Source of the DNA: Providencia hangzhouensis
GTDB taxonomy: Bacteria; Pseudomonadota; Gammaproteobacteria; Enterobacterales; Enterobacteriaceae
NCBI RefSeq assembly: GCF_029193595.2
Contig: NZ_CP135052.1
Coordinates: forward strand, 2,232,001 to 2,296,000
Reading direction: 5' to 3'
DNA: 64,000 nt
Positions 39,093 through 48,729 of the stretch are shown here, one piece after another. The translations under genes and the position numbers were made by a program. The notes under the pieces are model-generated. The model did not search any database. It worked only from the letters and a program-made list of their open reading frames with translations, and was not told the origin of the DNA. Each line of letters starts with the position of its first letter. The first letter of the stretch is position 1.

Positions 39093-41798
39093 TTATTTCT
39101 TAGTGCTTTTCTTTTCTGCTTCTTTTTTTACGGTTGATTTTTTCTGAGGGGCTTTTTTTTCCTCTTTTTCAATCACAAGTGCGTCTTGGTGCTCAACAAA
39201 CTCGCGACCATAATAAGAATCCAGTAATAGCTGTTTAATTTCAGAAATTAAAGGATAACGAGGGTTAGCTCCTGTACATTGGTCATCAAACGCATCTTCA
39301 GAAAGTTTATCTACGCGAGCTAAGAAGTCAGCTTCAGTAACACCAGTCTCACGAATAGATTTAGGAATACCTAAATCGGCTTTCATTTCCTCCAACCATG
39401 TGAGTAATTTTTCAATTTTCGCAGCAGTACGATCTCCGACGTTAGTGAGTCCCAAATGATCCGCAATTTCTGCATATTGGCGGCGCGCATGAGGGCGGTC
39501 GTACTGGCTAAATGCAGTTTGTTTTGTTGGGTTATCATTAGCATTGAAACGGATAACGTTACAAATTAATAGAGCATTAGCGAGACCATGAGGAATATGG
39601 AATTCTGAGCCAAGTTTGTGTGCCATTGAATGACATACACCTAGGAATGCGTTTGCAAATGCAATACCGGCAAGTGTCGCACCGTTGTGTACGCGTTCTC
39701 TGGCTACAGGATTTTTAGCACCTTCATGGTAACTTGCTGGTAAATAATCTTTTAATAAGCTTAGTGCTTTAAGTGCTTGACCATCAGTAAACTCGTTAGC
39801 TAAAACAGAAACATAAGCTTCTAACGCATGGGTGACAGCATCTAAACCACCGAAAGCAGTTAAAGATTTAGGCATATTCATGACTAAGTTGGCATCAACA
39901 ATGGCCATATTTGGCGTTAATGCATAATCTGCTAATGGATATTTTTGGCCCGTTTTATCATCAGTCACTACAGCAAATGGGGTGACCTCAGAACCTGTAC
40001 CTGAAGTTGTTGTGATAGCAACTAATTTAGCCTTAACGCCCATTTTAGGGAAGCGGTGGATACGTTTACGTATATCCATGAAACGTAATGCTAATTCCTC
40101 AAAATGAGTCTCTGGGTGTTCATACATGACCCACATGATTTTAGCCGCATCCATTGGTGAACCACCACCTAATGCAATGATCACATCAGGTTGGAATGCT
40201 TGCATTTGTGCTGCACCTTTACGGACAACAGTTAATGTTGGGTCTGCCTCAACTTCAAAGAAAACGTCTGTTTCAATGTGGTGTTTTTTGAGAACGTTAA
40301 CCACTTCATCAACATAACCATTATTGAACAGATAGCCATCGGTTACGATAAAGGCGCGTTTTGCACCATCAGTTGCAATCTCTTCAAGGGCGATAGGTAG
40401 ACAACCACGGCGGAAGTAGATTGAGTTCGGAAGTTTATGCCACAACATATTTTCAGCTCTCTTCGCCACAGTTTTGGTATTGATTAGGTGTTTTGGACCC
40501 ACGTTTTCAGAGATGGAGTTACCACCCCAAGAACCACAACCTAGAGTAAGAGAAGGGGCTAATTTAAAGTTATAAAGGTCTCCGATACCACCTTGAGATG
40601 CTGGCGTATTGATTAAAATACGCGCTGTTTTCATTTTTTGGCCAAAATAGTTAACGCGTTCGTGTTGGTTATCTTGGTCAGTGTATAAACAAGAGGTATG
40701 GCCGATCCCGCCCATTTCGACAAGTTGTTCTGCTTTGGCAACCGCGTCTTCAAAGTTTTTACCACGGTACATCGCTAATAATGGTGAAAGTTTTTCATGT
40801 GCGAACGGTTCTGACTCATCGATGCTTTTTACTTCACCAATTAATATTTTAGTGGTTTTTGGCACAGTAATACCGGCCATTTCAGCAATTTTATAAGCAG
40901 GTTGGCCAACAATAGCGGCATTTAAGTTACCATTTTTTAAAATGATATCTTGAACCGCTTTAAGCTCTTTTCCTTGTAGCAGGTAACCACCATGACTTGA
41001 AAAACGCTCGCGAACTTGATTGTAGATTTCATCAACGACTACAACGGATTGTTCAGATGCACAAATAACTCCGTTATCGAATGTTTTTGACATCAAGATA
41101 GACGCGACAGCACGCTTAATATCTGCGGTTTCATCAATAACGACAGGGGTGTTACCAGCACCAACACCAATTGCAGGTTTTCCAGAACTATAAGCAGCTT
41201 TGACCATGCCTGGTCCACCGGTCGCTAAAATCAGGTTAATATCAGGGTGGTGCATTAAAGCGTTGGATAGCTCAACAGAAGGGGAATCAATCCAACCAAT
41301 AATATCTTTCGGTGCACCAGCGGCAATTGCAGCATCAAGCACAATTTGTGCCGCGCGGTTGGTAGCAATTTTAGCGCGAGGATGAGGGGAGAATATAATA
41401 GCATTGCGCGTTTTTAAGCTAATAAGTGATTTAAAAATCGCGGTTGAAGTTGGGTTAGTTGTTGGCACAATACCACAGATAATACCAATCGGCTCAGCAA
41501 TGGTGATTGTCCCAAATGTTGGGTCTTCAGATAGCGTGCCGCAGGTCTTTTCGTCTTTATAAGCATTGTAGATGTACTCTGAAGCGAAGTGGTTTTTAAT
41601 CACTTTATCTTCAACAATACCCATTCCAGATTCTTCGACAGCAAGTTTTGCTAGAGGGATACGTGCATCAGCAGCAGCGAGAGCCGCGGCTCTAAAGATT
41701 TCATCAACTTTTTCTTGGGAAAAAGTAGCGAATTCACGTTGAGCTTTTTTGACACGAGCAACGAGTTCATTGAGTTCGGTAACGTTAGTTACGGACAT
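39093..41798 (-). CDS. adhE: Bifunctional acetaldehyde-CoA/alcohol dehydrogenase AdhE
   Basis: 901 residues (E. coli 891). The N-terminal aldehyde dehydrogenase domain (about 1-440) has the catalytic cysteine in NGVICASEQS. The C-terminal iron alcohol dehydrogenase domain (about 450-870) has metal ligands in GGLDAVTHALEAYVS and VCHSMAHKLGSEFHIPHG. It converts acetyl-CoA to ethanol with two NADH in mixed-acid fermentation, assembling as spirosomes. The last 25 residues are a Lys-rich tail (KKAPQKKSTVKKEAEKKSTKK lies within it) longer than in E. coli. RBS aggagtaatct before ATG. The leader can form a long-range hairpin. Confidence 0.97.
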   Translation of the reverse strand: MSVTNVTELNELVARVKKAQREFATFSQEKVDEIFRAAALAAADARIPLAKLAVEESGMGIVEDKVIKNHFASEYIYNAYKDEKTCGTLSEDPTFGTITIAEPIGIICGIVPTTNPTSTAIFKSLISLKTRNAIIFSPHPRAKIATNRAAQIVLDAAIAAGAPKDIIGWIDSPSVELSNALMHHPDINLILATGGPGMVKAAYSSGKPAIGVGAGNTPVVIDETADIKRAVASILMSKTFDNGVICASEQSVVVVDEIYNQVRERFSSHGGYLLQGKELKAVQDIILKNGNLNAAIVGQPAYKIAEMAGITVPKTTKILIGEVKSIDESEPFAHEKLSPLLAMYRGKNFEDAVAKAEQLVEMGGIGHTSCLYTDQDNQHERVNYFGQKMKTARILINTPASQGGIGDLYNFKLAPSLTLGCGSWGGNSISENVGPKHLINTKTVAKRAENMLWHKLPNSIYFRRGCLPIALEEIATDGAKRAFIVTDGYLFNNGYVDEVVNVLKKHHIETDVFFEVEADPTLTVVRKGAAQMQAFQPDVIIALGGGSPMDAAKIMWVMYEHPETHFEELALRFMDIRKRIHRFPKMGVKAKLVAITTTSGTGSEVTPFAVVTDDKTGQKYPLADYALTPNMAIVDANLVMNMPKSLTAFGGLDAVTHALEAYVSVLANEFTDGQALKALSLLKDYLPASYHEGAKNPVARERVHNGATLAGIAFANAFLGVCHSMAHKLGSEFHIPHGLANALLICNVIRFNANDNPTKQTAFSQYDRPHARRQYAEIADHLGLTNVGDRTAAKIEKLLTWLEEMKADLGIPKSIRETGVTEADFLARVDKLSEDAFDDQCTGANPRYPLISEIKQLLLDSYYGREFVEHQDALVIEKEEKKAPQKKSTVKKEAEKKSTKK

Positions 41799-41830
41799 AT
41801 AGATTACTCCTGATAAATGTTAAACTTTTT

Positions 41831-41928
41831 AAGCCAATGAGCAATGCATCGATAGAACAAGGAAATGCTTAAAGATAAAAGTATAGATGTTATCTATAAT
41901 AACGCTGCTCATGATCGCCTATTGGCTT
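41831..41928 (-). promoter_or_regulatory. Long-range hairpin in the adhE mRNA leader
   Basis: AAGCCAATGAGCA (41831-41843) can pair with TGCTCA (41906-41911) and ATTGGCTT (41921-41928), with a 9-nt bulge. The structure lies entirely in the adhE leader, about 30-130 nt upstream of the start codon. E. coli adhE mRNA is known to need RNase III processing of a leader structure for translation. Confidence 0.5.
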
Positions 41929-42013
41929 AAAAACCTTATTCCGTACTGAGTTAATATCCTAATTAGCTCTGTCTATCAGTTAAGAGTAGATTAACAAAAC
42001 GGTAATTAAATAA

Positions 42014-42029
42014 AGTGATCCAGGTCACG
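42014..42029 (-). promoter_or_regulatory. CRP-like palindrome in the adhE promoter region
   Basis: AGTGA-TCCAGG-TCACG: inner GTGA/TCAC symmetric, outermost bases off consensus. About 220 bp upstream of adhE and 255 bp upstream of ychE. Confidence 0.35.
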
Positions 42030-42280
42030 AAAATGTCAGGCTGACTCCTTTCAGCACGTGTATTTATGCACAAGTTGAATAAATGTTGTTCATCTATTAC
42101 TTAATTTAATATTATCAAAACAACTTGTGCAGATAATTTATGTATATCTAACTAAATACTAAGCAAATTTAGCAAGTTAAAGAAAATATTGTTTTGCTCA
42201 AGGAAATTAATGACATCGGTGGTAAAATTATAAAAGATATCAATAAATCTCTAAAGAGAACTGCTTAAGGAAATGAATGG

Positions 42281-42925
42281 GTGAGTAGCGCATTACTTGA
42301 TTTATCGGGATATATTAAATTTTTTATTGGTTTGTTTGCACTCGTAAACCCAGTTGGCATATTGCCTGTGTTTATTAGTATGACAAACTATCAAAGTAAT
42401 GCGGGGAGAAATAAAACCAATACTATTGCAAATACATCAGTTGCTATCATTTTATGTACATCATTATTAATTGGTGACTCAATATTGCAATTGTTTGGTA
42501 TCTCAATTGATTCTTTCCGTATTGCTGGTGGGATCTTGATCGTCACAATAGCGATGTCAATGATCAGCGGTAAAATTGGGGAAGACAAACAAAATAAACA
42601 AGAAAAAACAGAAACTGCGGTTAGAGATAGCATTGGTGTTGTGCCTTTGGCTTTACCCCTAATGGCAGGGCCTGGTGCAATAAGTTCTTGTATTGTTTGG
42701 TCATCTCGCTGGCATGGGTGGCAAAACTTTTTAGGCTTAGCGTTGACGAGTATCGCATTTGCCTTTTGTTGTTGGTTATTATTCCGCTCAGCGTCTTTAT
42801 TGGTTCGTTACTTAGGTCAAACAGGGATCAACGTAGTAACGCGTATCATGGGTCTATTACTGATGTCATTGGGTATAGAGTTTATTGTGACAGGTGTTAA
42901 GGCCATATTCCCGGGCTTATTGTAA
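42281..42925 (+). CDS. ychE: MarC/YchE family inner-membrane protein
   Basis: 214 residues (E. coli 215), with about six hydrophobic helices. Conserved segments are FIGLFALVNPVGILPVFI, LFGISIDSFRIAGGILI, PLALPLMAGPGAIS and the terminal RIMGLLLMSLGIEFIVTG. Function is unknown (UPF0056/MarC family; MarC itself is not a drug pump). The start is GTG 42281 with aaggaaatgaatgg upstream; the ATG just before it is out of frame. It lies between adhE and opp, as in E. coli. Confidence 0.93.
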   Translation: MSSALLDLSGYIKFFIGLFALVNPVGILPVFISMTNYQSNAGRNKTNTIANTSVAIILCTSLLIGDSILQLFGISIDSFRIAGGILIVTIAMSMISGKIGEDKQNKQEKTETAVRDSIGVVPLALPLMAGPGAISSCIVWSSRWHGWQNFLGLALTSIAFAFCCWLLFRSASLLVRYLGQTGINVVTRIMGLLLMSLGIEFIVTGVKAIFPGLL

Positions 42926-43468
42926 TCTAATCTCTTTTCTTTTAATGGCTGCAAACTATATCTATTTGCAGCCATACCTGCCGCTAATTACCTCATATTA
43001 CACACATCAATTTTGCTATACAGATAGCACATTTCTCTTTCTTAAATGGCTTAATAAAACTTTAGCTATTAATAATCACACATAAAAAAAATGATACCTG
43101 TAATTATATGTGGCATTTTTTGCTAAAACAGGGATAAAAAGTAAGGAATTGTGAGCTACGTAAATTTATTCACTATTCTAATTGGTGTTTGTTAATGATA
43201 TGTTTGGAAATGAGCTTGGGGGTTATTTTATGGTGGATAGCCAAATTGATTCTAGCGTATTGAAATATAAGAAAAATTAAAATTTCACGTCGATTTTTTT
43301 AAAATTTACTTAAAATTTTTAACTGATCAATGTTAATTAATTGTTTTAATTGTTTGAGTTCATGAAGTGGATTGCCCATAAGGAAATAGCGGTACCAGGG
43401 CTTAAATATCAGCGTAAAGATGGCTGCAAATGAGGTTATAGCGCTATTGATGAATCATGAGGGATAGA
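42926..43468. other. Long leader region upstream of the first oppA
   Basis: 543 bp without a gene. A perfect 11-bp hairpin at 42945-42975 (ATGGCTGCAAA/TTTGCAGCCAT) follows ychE but lacks a T-run. The rest is AT-rich and presumably holds the opp promoter and a long untranslated leader. E. coli oppA is a GcvB sRNA target; I could not define a pairing site. Confidence 0.55.
42945..42975 (+). terminator. Hairpin downstream of ychE, possible terminator
   Basis: Perfect 11-bp stem with a 9-nt loop, 20 bp after the ychE stop. The T-rich tract is before rather than after the stem, so intrinsic termination is doubtful. Confidence 0.45.
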
Positions 43469-45070
43469 ATGTTCAAATCAACACTTGGTTTTGGTGTACT
43501 TTCTTTATTAGTTGTTACATTACAGGCTAGTGCCACGGAAAAAGTAAAACAGGTTATTACAATTAACAATGGCTCAGAAGTGACATCACTAGACCCCCAC
43601 AAAGTGGAAGGGGTTCCAGAAGGCAATGTGATATTAAATTTATTAGAAGGTTTAGTGTATACCGATATAGACGGTAAAGCAGTTCCTGGGGTTGCTAAAA
43701 GTTGGAGTAATGAAAATTTCACTACGTGGACTTTTACTTTGCGGGAAGATGCAAAGTGGAGTGATGGCACACCTGTAACCGCTGAAGATTTTGTGTATAG
43801 CTGGCAACGTTTATCTGACCCAAATACTGGCTCCCCATACTCCAGTTATTTACAAAATGCGTATATTTTAAATGCAGATGCGATTTTAGCGGGAAAAATG
43901 CCGGCAACAGCGCTGGGTGTGAAAGCACTTGACCCGCAACATTTACAAGTTACGTTGAGCCACCCAGTGCCTTATTTCGTTGATATGCTTTCTCATACGT
44001 CTATGAAGCCCGTGAATAAGTCAGCAATTCAACGACATGGTGATAAATGGACCCAACCCAAGAATTTTATTGGAAATGGGGCATACGTATTGGATAACTG
44101 GGTAGTAAATGAACGTATTGTTATCAAACGAAATCCATTTTATTGGGATAACCAAAATAGCCGTATTGAGCAAGCGACCTTTTTAGCGATTAGCTCCGAA
44201 GTGAGTGATATTAACCGTTACCGTAGTGGTGAAATTGATATTTCTAACTCTGCAATCCCACCTGTTTTATATAAAAAAATGCAGCAAGAGAGGCCGAATG
44301 AATTGTATGTTCGGCCTTATTTGTGCACGTTCTATTATGAGATAAATAATCAAAAAGCCCCGTTTAATGATCCAAGAGTGCGGGAAGCAATAAAGTTAGG
44401 ATTAGATAGAGAAACAATAACCAATAAAATTATCGCTCAAGGGCAAAAAGTCGCTTATGGCTTTACGCCAAGTTTTATTAATAATGGTAATTTTACCTTA
44501 CCGGAATGGGCAAATTTATCAGCAGAACAACGTTATCAACGTGCTAAAGATTTGCTTGCTGAGGCCGGATATACTAAAGAAAACCCATTGAAATTTGCTT
44601 TACTGTACAACACATCAGATCAAAATAAGCAGCAAGCTATTGTTGCGGCGTCCATGTGGCAGAAAAATATTGGTGCGCAAGTGACGCTGCAAAACCAAGA
44701 ATGGAAAACATCATTACAAAGCCGCCATGAAGGAAATTATGATGTTGCCAGAGCAACGTGGTGTGCCGATTACAACGAGCCAACCGCATTTTTGAACATG
44801 ATGCTGTCTCAAAATAGTAATAATACCACTTTTTATAATAATCCAGCGTTTGATGCCTTGCTTGAGCAAGCGCTAACAGCACCGGACTCTTCATCTCGCC
44901 ATACAATTTACCAGCAAGCGGAAGCCTTGCTAGACAATGATTCGGCTATTGTTCCTGTTTATTATCGCGTCAGTGCTCGAATGATAAAACCGAGTGTTCG
45001 TGGATTTAAAGGTAATGACCCTCTTGATTATACGGATATTAAACGGTTATATATAAGTGAACCTAATTAA
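43469..45070 (+). CDS. oppA: Periplasmic oligopeptide-binding protein, OppA paralogue 1
   Basis: 533 residues from ATG 43469 (RBS gagggataga); an ATG four codons upstream overlaps that RBS and is less likely. The signal peptide ends near ASA-22. SBP family 5 fold with NNGSEVTSLDPHKVEG, TAEDFVYSWQRL, GNGAYVLDNW, DINRYRSGEIDI and ARATWCADYNEPTAFLNM, the last motif lining the OppA peptide pocket. It captures short peptides for OppBCDF. It is followed by a second full-length oppA. It has diverged from copy 2 mainly in surface regions, so different peptide preference is likely but inferred. Confidence 0.93.
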   Translation: MFKSTLGFGVLSLLVVTLQASATEKVKQVITINNGSEVTSLDPHKVEGVPEGNVILNLLEGLVYTDIDGKAVPGVAKSWSNENFTTWTFTLREDAKWSDGTPVTAEDFVYSWQRLSDPNTGSPYSSYLQNAYILNADAILAGKMPATALGVKALDPQHLQVTLSHPVPYFVDMLSHTSMKPVNKSAIQRHGDKWTQPKNFIGNGAYVLDNWVVNERIVIKRNPFYWDNQNSRIEQATFLAISSEVSDINRYRSGEIDISNSAIPPVLYKKMQQERPNELYVRPYLCTFYYEINNQKAPFNDPRVREAIKLGLDRETITNKIIAQGQKVAYGFTPSFINNGNFTLPEWANLSAEQRYQRAKDLLAEAGYTKENPLKFALLYNTSDQNKQQAIVAASMWQKNIGAQVTLQNQEWKTSLQSRHEGNYDVARATWCADYNEPTAFLNMMLSQNSNNTTFYNNPAFDALLEQALTAPDSSSRHTIYQQAEALLDNDSAIVPVYYRVSARMIKPSVRGFKGNDPLDYTDIKRLYISEPN

Positions 45071-45093
45071 TAATATCTAAATAATTATAAAAA

Positions 45094-45116
45094 GTGTTCA
45101 TCTACTGGGTGAACAT
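45094..45116 (+). other. Hairpin between the two oppA genes
   Basis: TGTTCATC/GGTGAACA with a 5-nt loop (one G-U pair), 24 bp after the first oppA stop and without a T-run. It probably acts as an mRNA 3'-end stabiliser or processing site rather than a terminator. Confidence 0.5.
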
Positions 45117-45163
45117 GTATCAACACACAATCATAATAATTATGTATGGGAGTAACCGATAAG

Positions 45164-46804
45164 ATGAGTAAGTTAATCAATAAATCGATTATTGCGCTTA
45201 GTGTAACGGCTGGGCTGGCAATGGGCTCTATAGCAACAAGTTTTGCAGCAACGGTTCCTGCGGGCGTTGAACTGGCTGAAAAGCAAGTGATGGTTCGCAA
45301 CAACGGTTCTGAGCCGCAATCGTTAGACCCTCATAAAATAGAAGGGGTACCGGAATCTGCTTTAGCAAGAGACCTTTTCGAAGGGATCACAATAGTGGGG
45401 CCTGATGGCGAAATTTTACCTGGCTCGGCAACAAGCTGGGAAAATAAAGATTTTACAGAATGGACATTTAAAATTCGCGATGGCGCGAAATGGTCTAATG
45501 GTGACCCTGTCACGGCAGAAGATTTTGTGTATAGTTGGCGACGATTGGCTGACCCTGATACTGCATCGCCTTATGCAAGCTATTTACAATATGCCCATAT
45601 TAGTAATATTGACGATGTTATCGCTGGGAAGAAAAAACCTGAAGAACTTGGTATTAAAGCTCTTGATGACAAAACTTTAGTTATTACACTGAGTGAAGCC
45701 GTTCCTTATATTCCTAAATTATTAGCTCACTCATCCATGTCGCCAGTCAATAAAAAAGTCATTGAGCAACATGGTGCTAAGTGGACGCAACCACAGAACT
45801 TTGTAGGTAATGGAGCATATAAATTAAAGGATTGGACGGTAAACGAACGTATTGTATTAGAGCGTAGCCCAAGCTATTGGGATAATGCGAATACCATTAT
45901 TGACCAAGTGACTTTTTTACCGATTTCTTCAGAAGTCACTGATGTAAACCGCTACCGCAGTGGCGAAATTGATATGACATACAGTAACTTACCTATTGAG
46001 CAGTTCAAAAGTTTACAACAAAACATGCCGAATGAGTTACGTGTGAACCCATATCTATGTATTTATTATTATGAAATTAATAATGAAAAACCGCCGTTTA
46101 ATGACCCTCGTGTTCGTGAAGCATTAAAACTATCTATGGATAGAGATACGATTACGTATAAAGTCAAAGCCCAAGGGGATATTCCTGCGTATGGATTCAC
46201 TCCACCATTTACCAGTGGAATGAAAACAGAAAAACCGGATTGGTATGCGAATATGACCCAAGAGCAGCGTAATGAAAAAGCGAAACAGCTGCTAGAAGAG
46301 GCGGGATATAACAAAGCCAACCCTCTAAAATTCAATTTATTGTATAATACTTCAGACTTACATAAGCGTATTGCCATCGCCGCTTCTTCTATGTGGAAGA
46401 AAAATATTGGCGCAGAAGTGAAACTAGAAAATCAAGAATGGAAAACATTCTTAGATAGCCGACATCAAGGTAACTATGATGTGGCCCGCGCAGGCTGGTG
46501 TGCGGATTATAACGAACCTTCATCTTTCCTCAATATGTTACTTTCCTACAGCAGTAATAATACTGTTCATTATAAAAATACAGATTTTGATGCAGTGATG
46601 AAAAAAACATTGCAAGTCAAAACGGATGATGAACGTGCTGAACTCTATCAACAAGCCGAAAAATTACTCGATAAAGACTCAGGTATTGTTCCTCTTTACT
46701 ACTATGTTAATACGCGTTTAGTGAAACCTTATGTGGGGGGGTATAGTGGCAAAGATCCATTAGATAACCTGCATACTAAAGATCTGTACATTATTAAACA
46801 CTAA
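45164..46804 (+). CDS. oppA: Periplasmic oligopeptide-binding protein, OppA paralogue 2
   Basis: 546 residues from ATG 45164; an ATG at 45146 lacks an RBS and would extend beyond the signal peptide. The signal peptide ends near SFA-A. The same SBP 5 fold: NNGSEPQSLDPHKIEG, GNGAYKLKDWTVNERIVLE, VNRYRSGEIDM and ARAGWCADYNEPSSFLNM. This copy is directly upstream of oppB and closer to the E. coli OppA wording (for example GWCADYNEP). It delivers peptides to OppBCDF. Intergenic hairpins flank it on both sides, a common way of giving binding proteins higher expression than permeases. Confidence 0.95.
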   Translation: MSKLINKSIIALSVTAGLAMGSIATSFAATVPAGVELAEKQVMVRNNGSEPQSLDPHKIEGVPESALARDLFEGITIVGPDGEILPGSATSWENKDFTEWTFKIRDGAKWSNGDPVTAEDFVYSWRRLADPDTASPYASYLQYAHISNIDDVIAGKKKPEELGIKALDDKTLVITLSEAVPYIPKLLAHSSMSPVNKKVIEQHGAKWTQPQNFVGNGAYKLKDWTVNERIVLERSPSYWDNANTIIDQVTFLPISSEVTDVNRYRSGEIDMTYSNLPIEQFKSLQQNMPNELRVNPYLCIYYYEINNEKPPFNDPRVREALKLSMDRDTITYKVKAQGDIPAYGFTPPFTSGMKTEKPDWYANMTQEQRNEKAKQLLEEAGYNKANPLKFNLLYNTSDLHKRIAIAASSMWKKNIGAEVKLENQEWKTFLDSRHQGNYDVARAGWCADYNEPSSFLNMLLSYSSNNTVHYKNTDFDAVMKKTLQVKTDDERAELYQQAEKLLDKDSGIVPLYYYVNTRLVKPYVGGYSGKDPLDNLHTKDLYIIKH

Positions 46805-46813
46805 TATAGTTGT

Positions 46814-46838
46814 TCTGGCTCCATTTATTGGAGCCAGA
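46814..46838 (+). other. Stable hairpin between oppA and oppB
   Basis: Perfect 9-bp stem TCTGGCTCC/GGAGCCAGA with a 7-nt loop and no T-run, 10 bp after the oppA stop. It probably limits readthrough into, or protects upstream mRNA from, the oppBCDF part, giving excess OppA. Confidence 0.65.
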
Positions 46839-46875
46839 TGTTCGCCTATTTAGGCAATAGAAGTAGGAAAGAGCG

Positions 46876-47796
46876 ATGTTGAAATTTATTATTCGTCGGT
46901 TGTTAGAAGCCATTCCGACTCTTTTGGTTCTGATTACCATTTCATTTTTTATGATGCGATTAGCCCCAGGGAGCCCGTTTACGGGTGAACGGAAATTGCC
47001 ACCGGAAGTGATGGCAAATATTGAAGCTAAATATCATTTAAATGATCCCATGTATAAGCAGTATTTTAATTATTTAATTCAGCTTTCCAAAGGTGACTTT
47101 GGCCCATCATTTAAATACAAGGACTACAGTGTTAATGATTTAGTGGCTAAAGCATTTCCTGTTTCTGCAAAATTAGGGGCAACGGCATTCATTGTTGCTG
47201 TTCTATTTGGGGTCTCTGCAGGGGTGATAGCCGCACTCAACCAAAATACCAAATGGGACTTTACAGTCATGGGGTTTGCCATGACGGGGGTTGTTATCCC
47301 AAGCTTTGTTGTGGCACCTTTATTGGTGCTGATTTTTGCCATTCATTTGAAATGGTTCCCTGGTGGTGGGTGGGATGGTGGAAACCTAAAACACATGGTG
47401 CTACCAATGGTTGCACTTTCACTTGCTTATATTGCAAGTATTTCCCGTATTACACGCGGTTCGATGATCGAAATTATGCATTCTAATTTTATTCGTACTG
47501 CACGTGCTAAAGGGTTACCACTAAGAACTATCATTTTACGCCATGCGCTTAAACCAGCGTTGCTTCCTGTGCTTTCCTATATGGGTCCCGCTTTTGTGGG
47601 GATTATTACTGGCTCGATGGTAATTGAAACTATTTTTGGGTTACCGGGGATCGGTCAGCTCTTTGTTAACGGCGCACTTAATCGTGATTACTCACTGGTA
47701 TTGAGTTTAACAATTTTAGTTGGGGTACTGACAATTACGTTTAATGCGATTGTCGATGTTTTGTACGCAGTTATTGACCCTAAAATTCGTTATTAA
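46876..47796 (+). CDS. oppB: Oligopeptide ABC transporter permease OppB
   Basis: 306 residues, identical in length to E. coli. Six transmembrane segments. The N-terminal MLKFIIRRLLEAIPTLLVLI is typical. The EAA-loop region reads ARAKGLPLRTIILRHALKPALLP, which docks on the ATPases. It forms the inner-membrane channel with OppC. RBS ggaaagagcg before ATG. oppC starts 14 bp after its stop. Confidence 0.97.
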   Translation: MLKFIIRRLLEAIPTLLVLITISFFMMRLAPGSPFTGERKLPPEVMANIEAKYHLNDPMYKQYFNYLIQLSKGDFGPSFKYKDYSVNDLVAKAFPVSAKLGATAFIVAVLFGVSAGVIAALNQNTKWDFTVMGFAMTGVVIPSFVVAPLLVLIFAIHLKWFPGGGWDGGNLKHMVLPMVALSLAYIASISRITRGSMIEIMHSNFIRTARAKGLPLRTIILRHALKPALLPVLSYMGPAFVGIITGSMVIETIFGLPGIGQLFVNGALNRDYSLVLSLTILVGVLTITFNAIVDVLYAVIDPKIRY

Positions 47797-47810
47797 GTCG
47801 GAGAAACACG

Positions 47811-48719
47811 ATGCTATCGAACCAAAAAAATAGTGAAGCTCTGGCAAACTTTTCAGAGCAGCTAGATATTGAAGGGCGCAGTTTATGGCAAGATGCAAGG
47901 CGCCGTTTTATGCACAACCGTGCGGCAATATTTAGCTTATGCGTATTGTTGTTAATTACTCTATTTGTGATTTTTGCTCCTATGATGTCGCCTTTTTTGT
48001 ACGACGACACCGATTGGGAAATGATGTCAATGCCACCGGATATGGCAACCGGGCATTATTTTGGTACGGATGCTTCAGGCCGAGACCTATTAGTGCGTGT
48101 CGCGATAGGTGGGCGAATTTCCTTAATGGTGGGAGTTGCCGCAGCCTTAGTCGCAGTCGTGGTAGGCACTTTATACGGTTCATTAGCGGGTTATGTGGGT
48201 GGAAAAGTGGATTCCATCATGATGCGTATATTAGAAATTTTAAATTCCTTCCCATTTATGTTTTTTGTGATCCTCCTTGTCACGTTGTTTGGGACCAATA
48301 TTTTACTGATATTTGTGGCGATAGGAATGGTGTCTTGGTTGGATATGGCGCGTATTGTTCGCGGACAAACACTCGGATTAAAGCGTAAGGAATTTATTGA
48401 GGCAGCGCTTGTTTGTGGTGTTAGTACGCGGCAGATTATTCTACGTCATATTGTACCTAACGTTTTAGGTGTAGTAGTCGTTTACGCGTCATTATTAGTT
48501 CCAAGTATGATTTTGTTTGAATCATTCTTAAGCTTTTTAGGTTTAGGCACACAAGAGCCGTTAAGTAGTTGGGGGGCGTTATTAAGTGATGGGGCGAACT
48601 CAATGGAAGTGACGCCATGGTTGCTACTGATACCAGCCGGTTTCTTAGTCATTACGCTATTTTGTTTTAACTTCATCGGTGACGGGCTACGAGATGCGCT
48701 CGACCCGAAAGATCGCTAG
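47811..48719 (+). CDS. oppC: Oligopeptide ABC transporter permease OppC
   Basis: 302 residues (E. coli 302). A cytoplasmic N-terminal stretch (ANFSEQLDIEGRSLWQDARR) and first helix are followed by the BPD domain with FGTDASGRDLLVRVAIGGR. The EAA loop is EAALVCGVSTRQIILRHIVPN. It is the partner permease of OppB. oppD begins 10 bp after its stop. Confidence 0.97.
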   Translation: MLSNQKNSEALANFSEQLDIEGRSLWQDARRRFMHNRAAIFSLCVLLLITLFVIFAPMMSPFLYDDTDWEMMSMPPDMATGHYFGTDASGRDLLVRVAIGGRISLMVGVAAALVAVVVGTLYGSLAGYVGGKVDSIMMRILEILNSFPFMFFVILLVTLFGTNILLIFVAIGMVSWLDMARIVRGQTLGLKRKEFIEAALVCGVSTRQIILRHIVPNVLGVVVVYASLLVPSMILFESFLSFLGLGTQEPLSSWGALLSDGANSMEVTPWLLLIPAGFLVITLFCFNFIGDGLRDALDPKDR

Positions 48720-48729
48720 AGGGAATAAT

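Larger units (their letters stand above)
41799..42280. other. Divergent adhE/ychE intergenic region
   Basis: 482 bp holding the adhE promoter and leader and the ychE promoter. The complementary segments at 41831-41843 and 41906-41928 and a CRP-like motif at 42014-42029 are annotated separately. No ORF. Confidence 0.6.

Noticed and set aside
44637..44906. Minus-strand open frame inside oppA
   Set aside because: Overlaps a clearly conserved gene in the opposite strand and lacks an RBS or recognisable domain.
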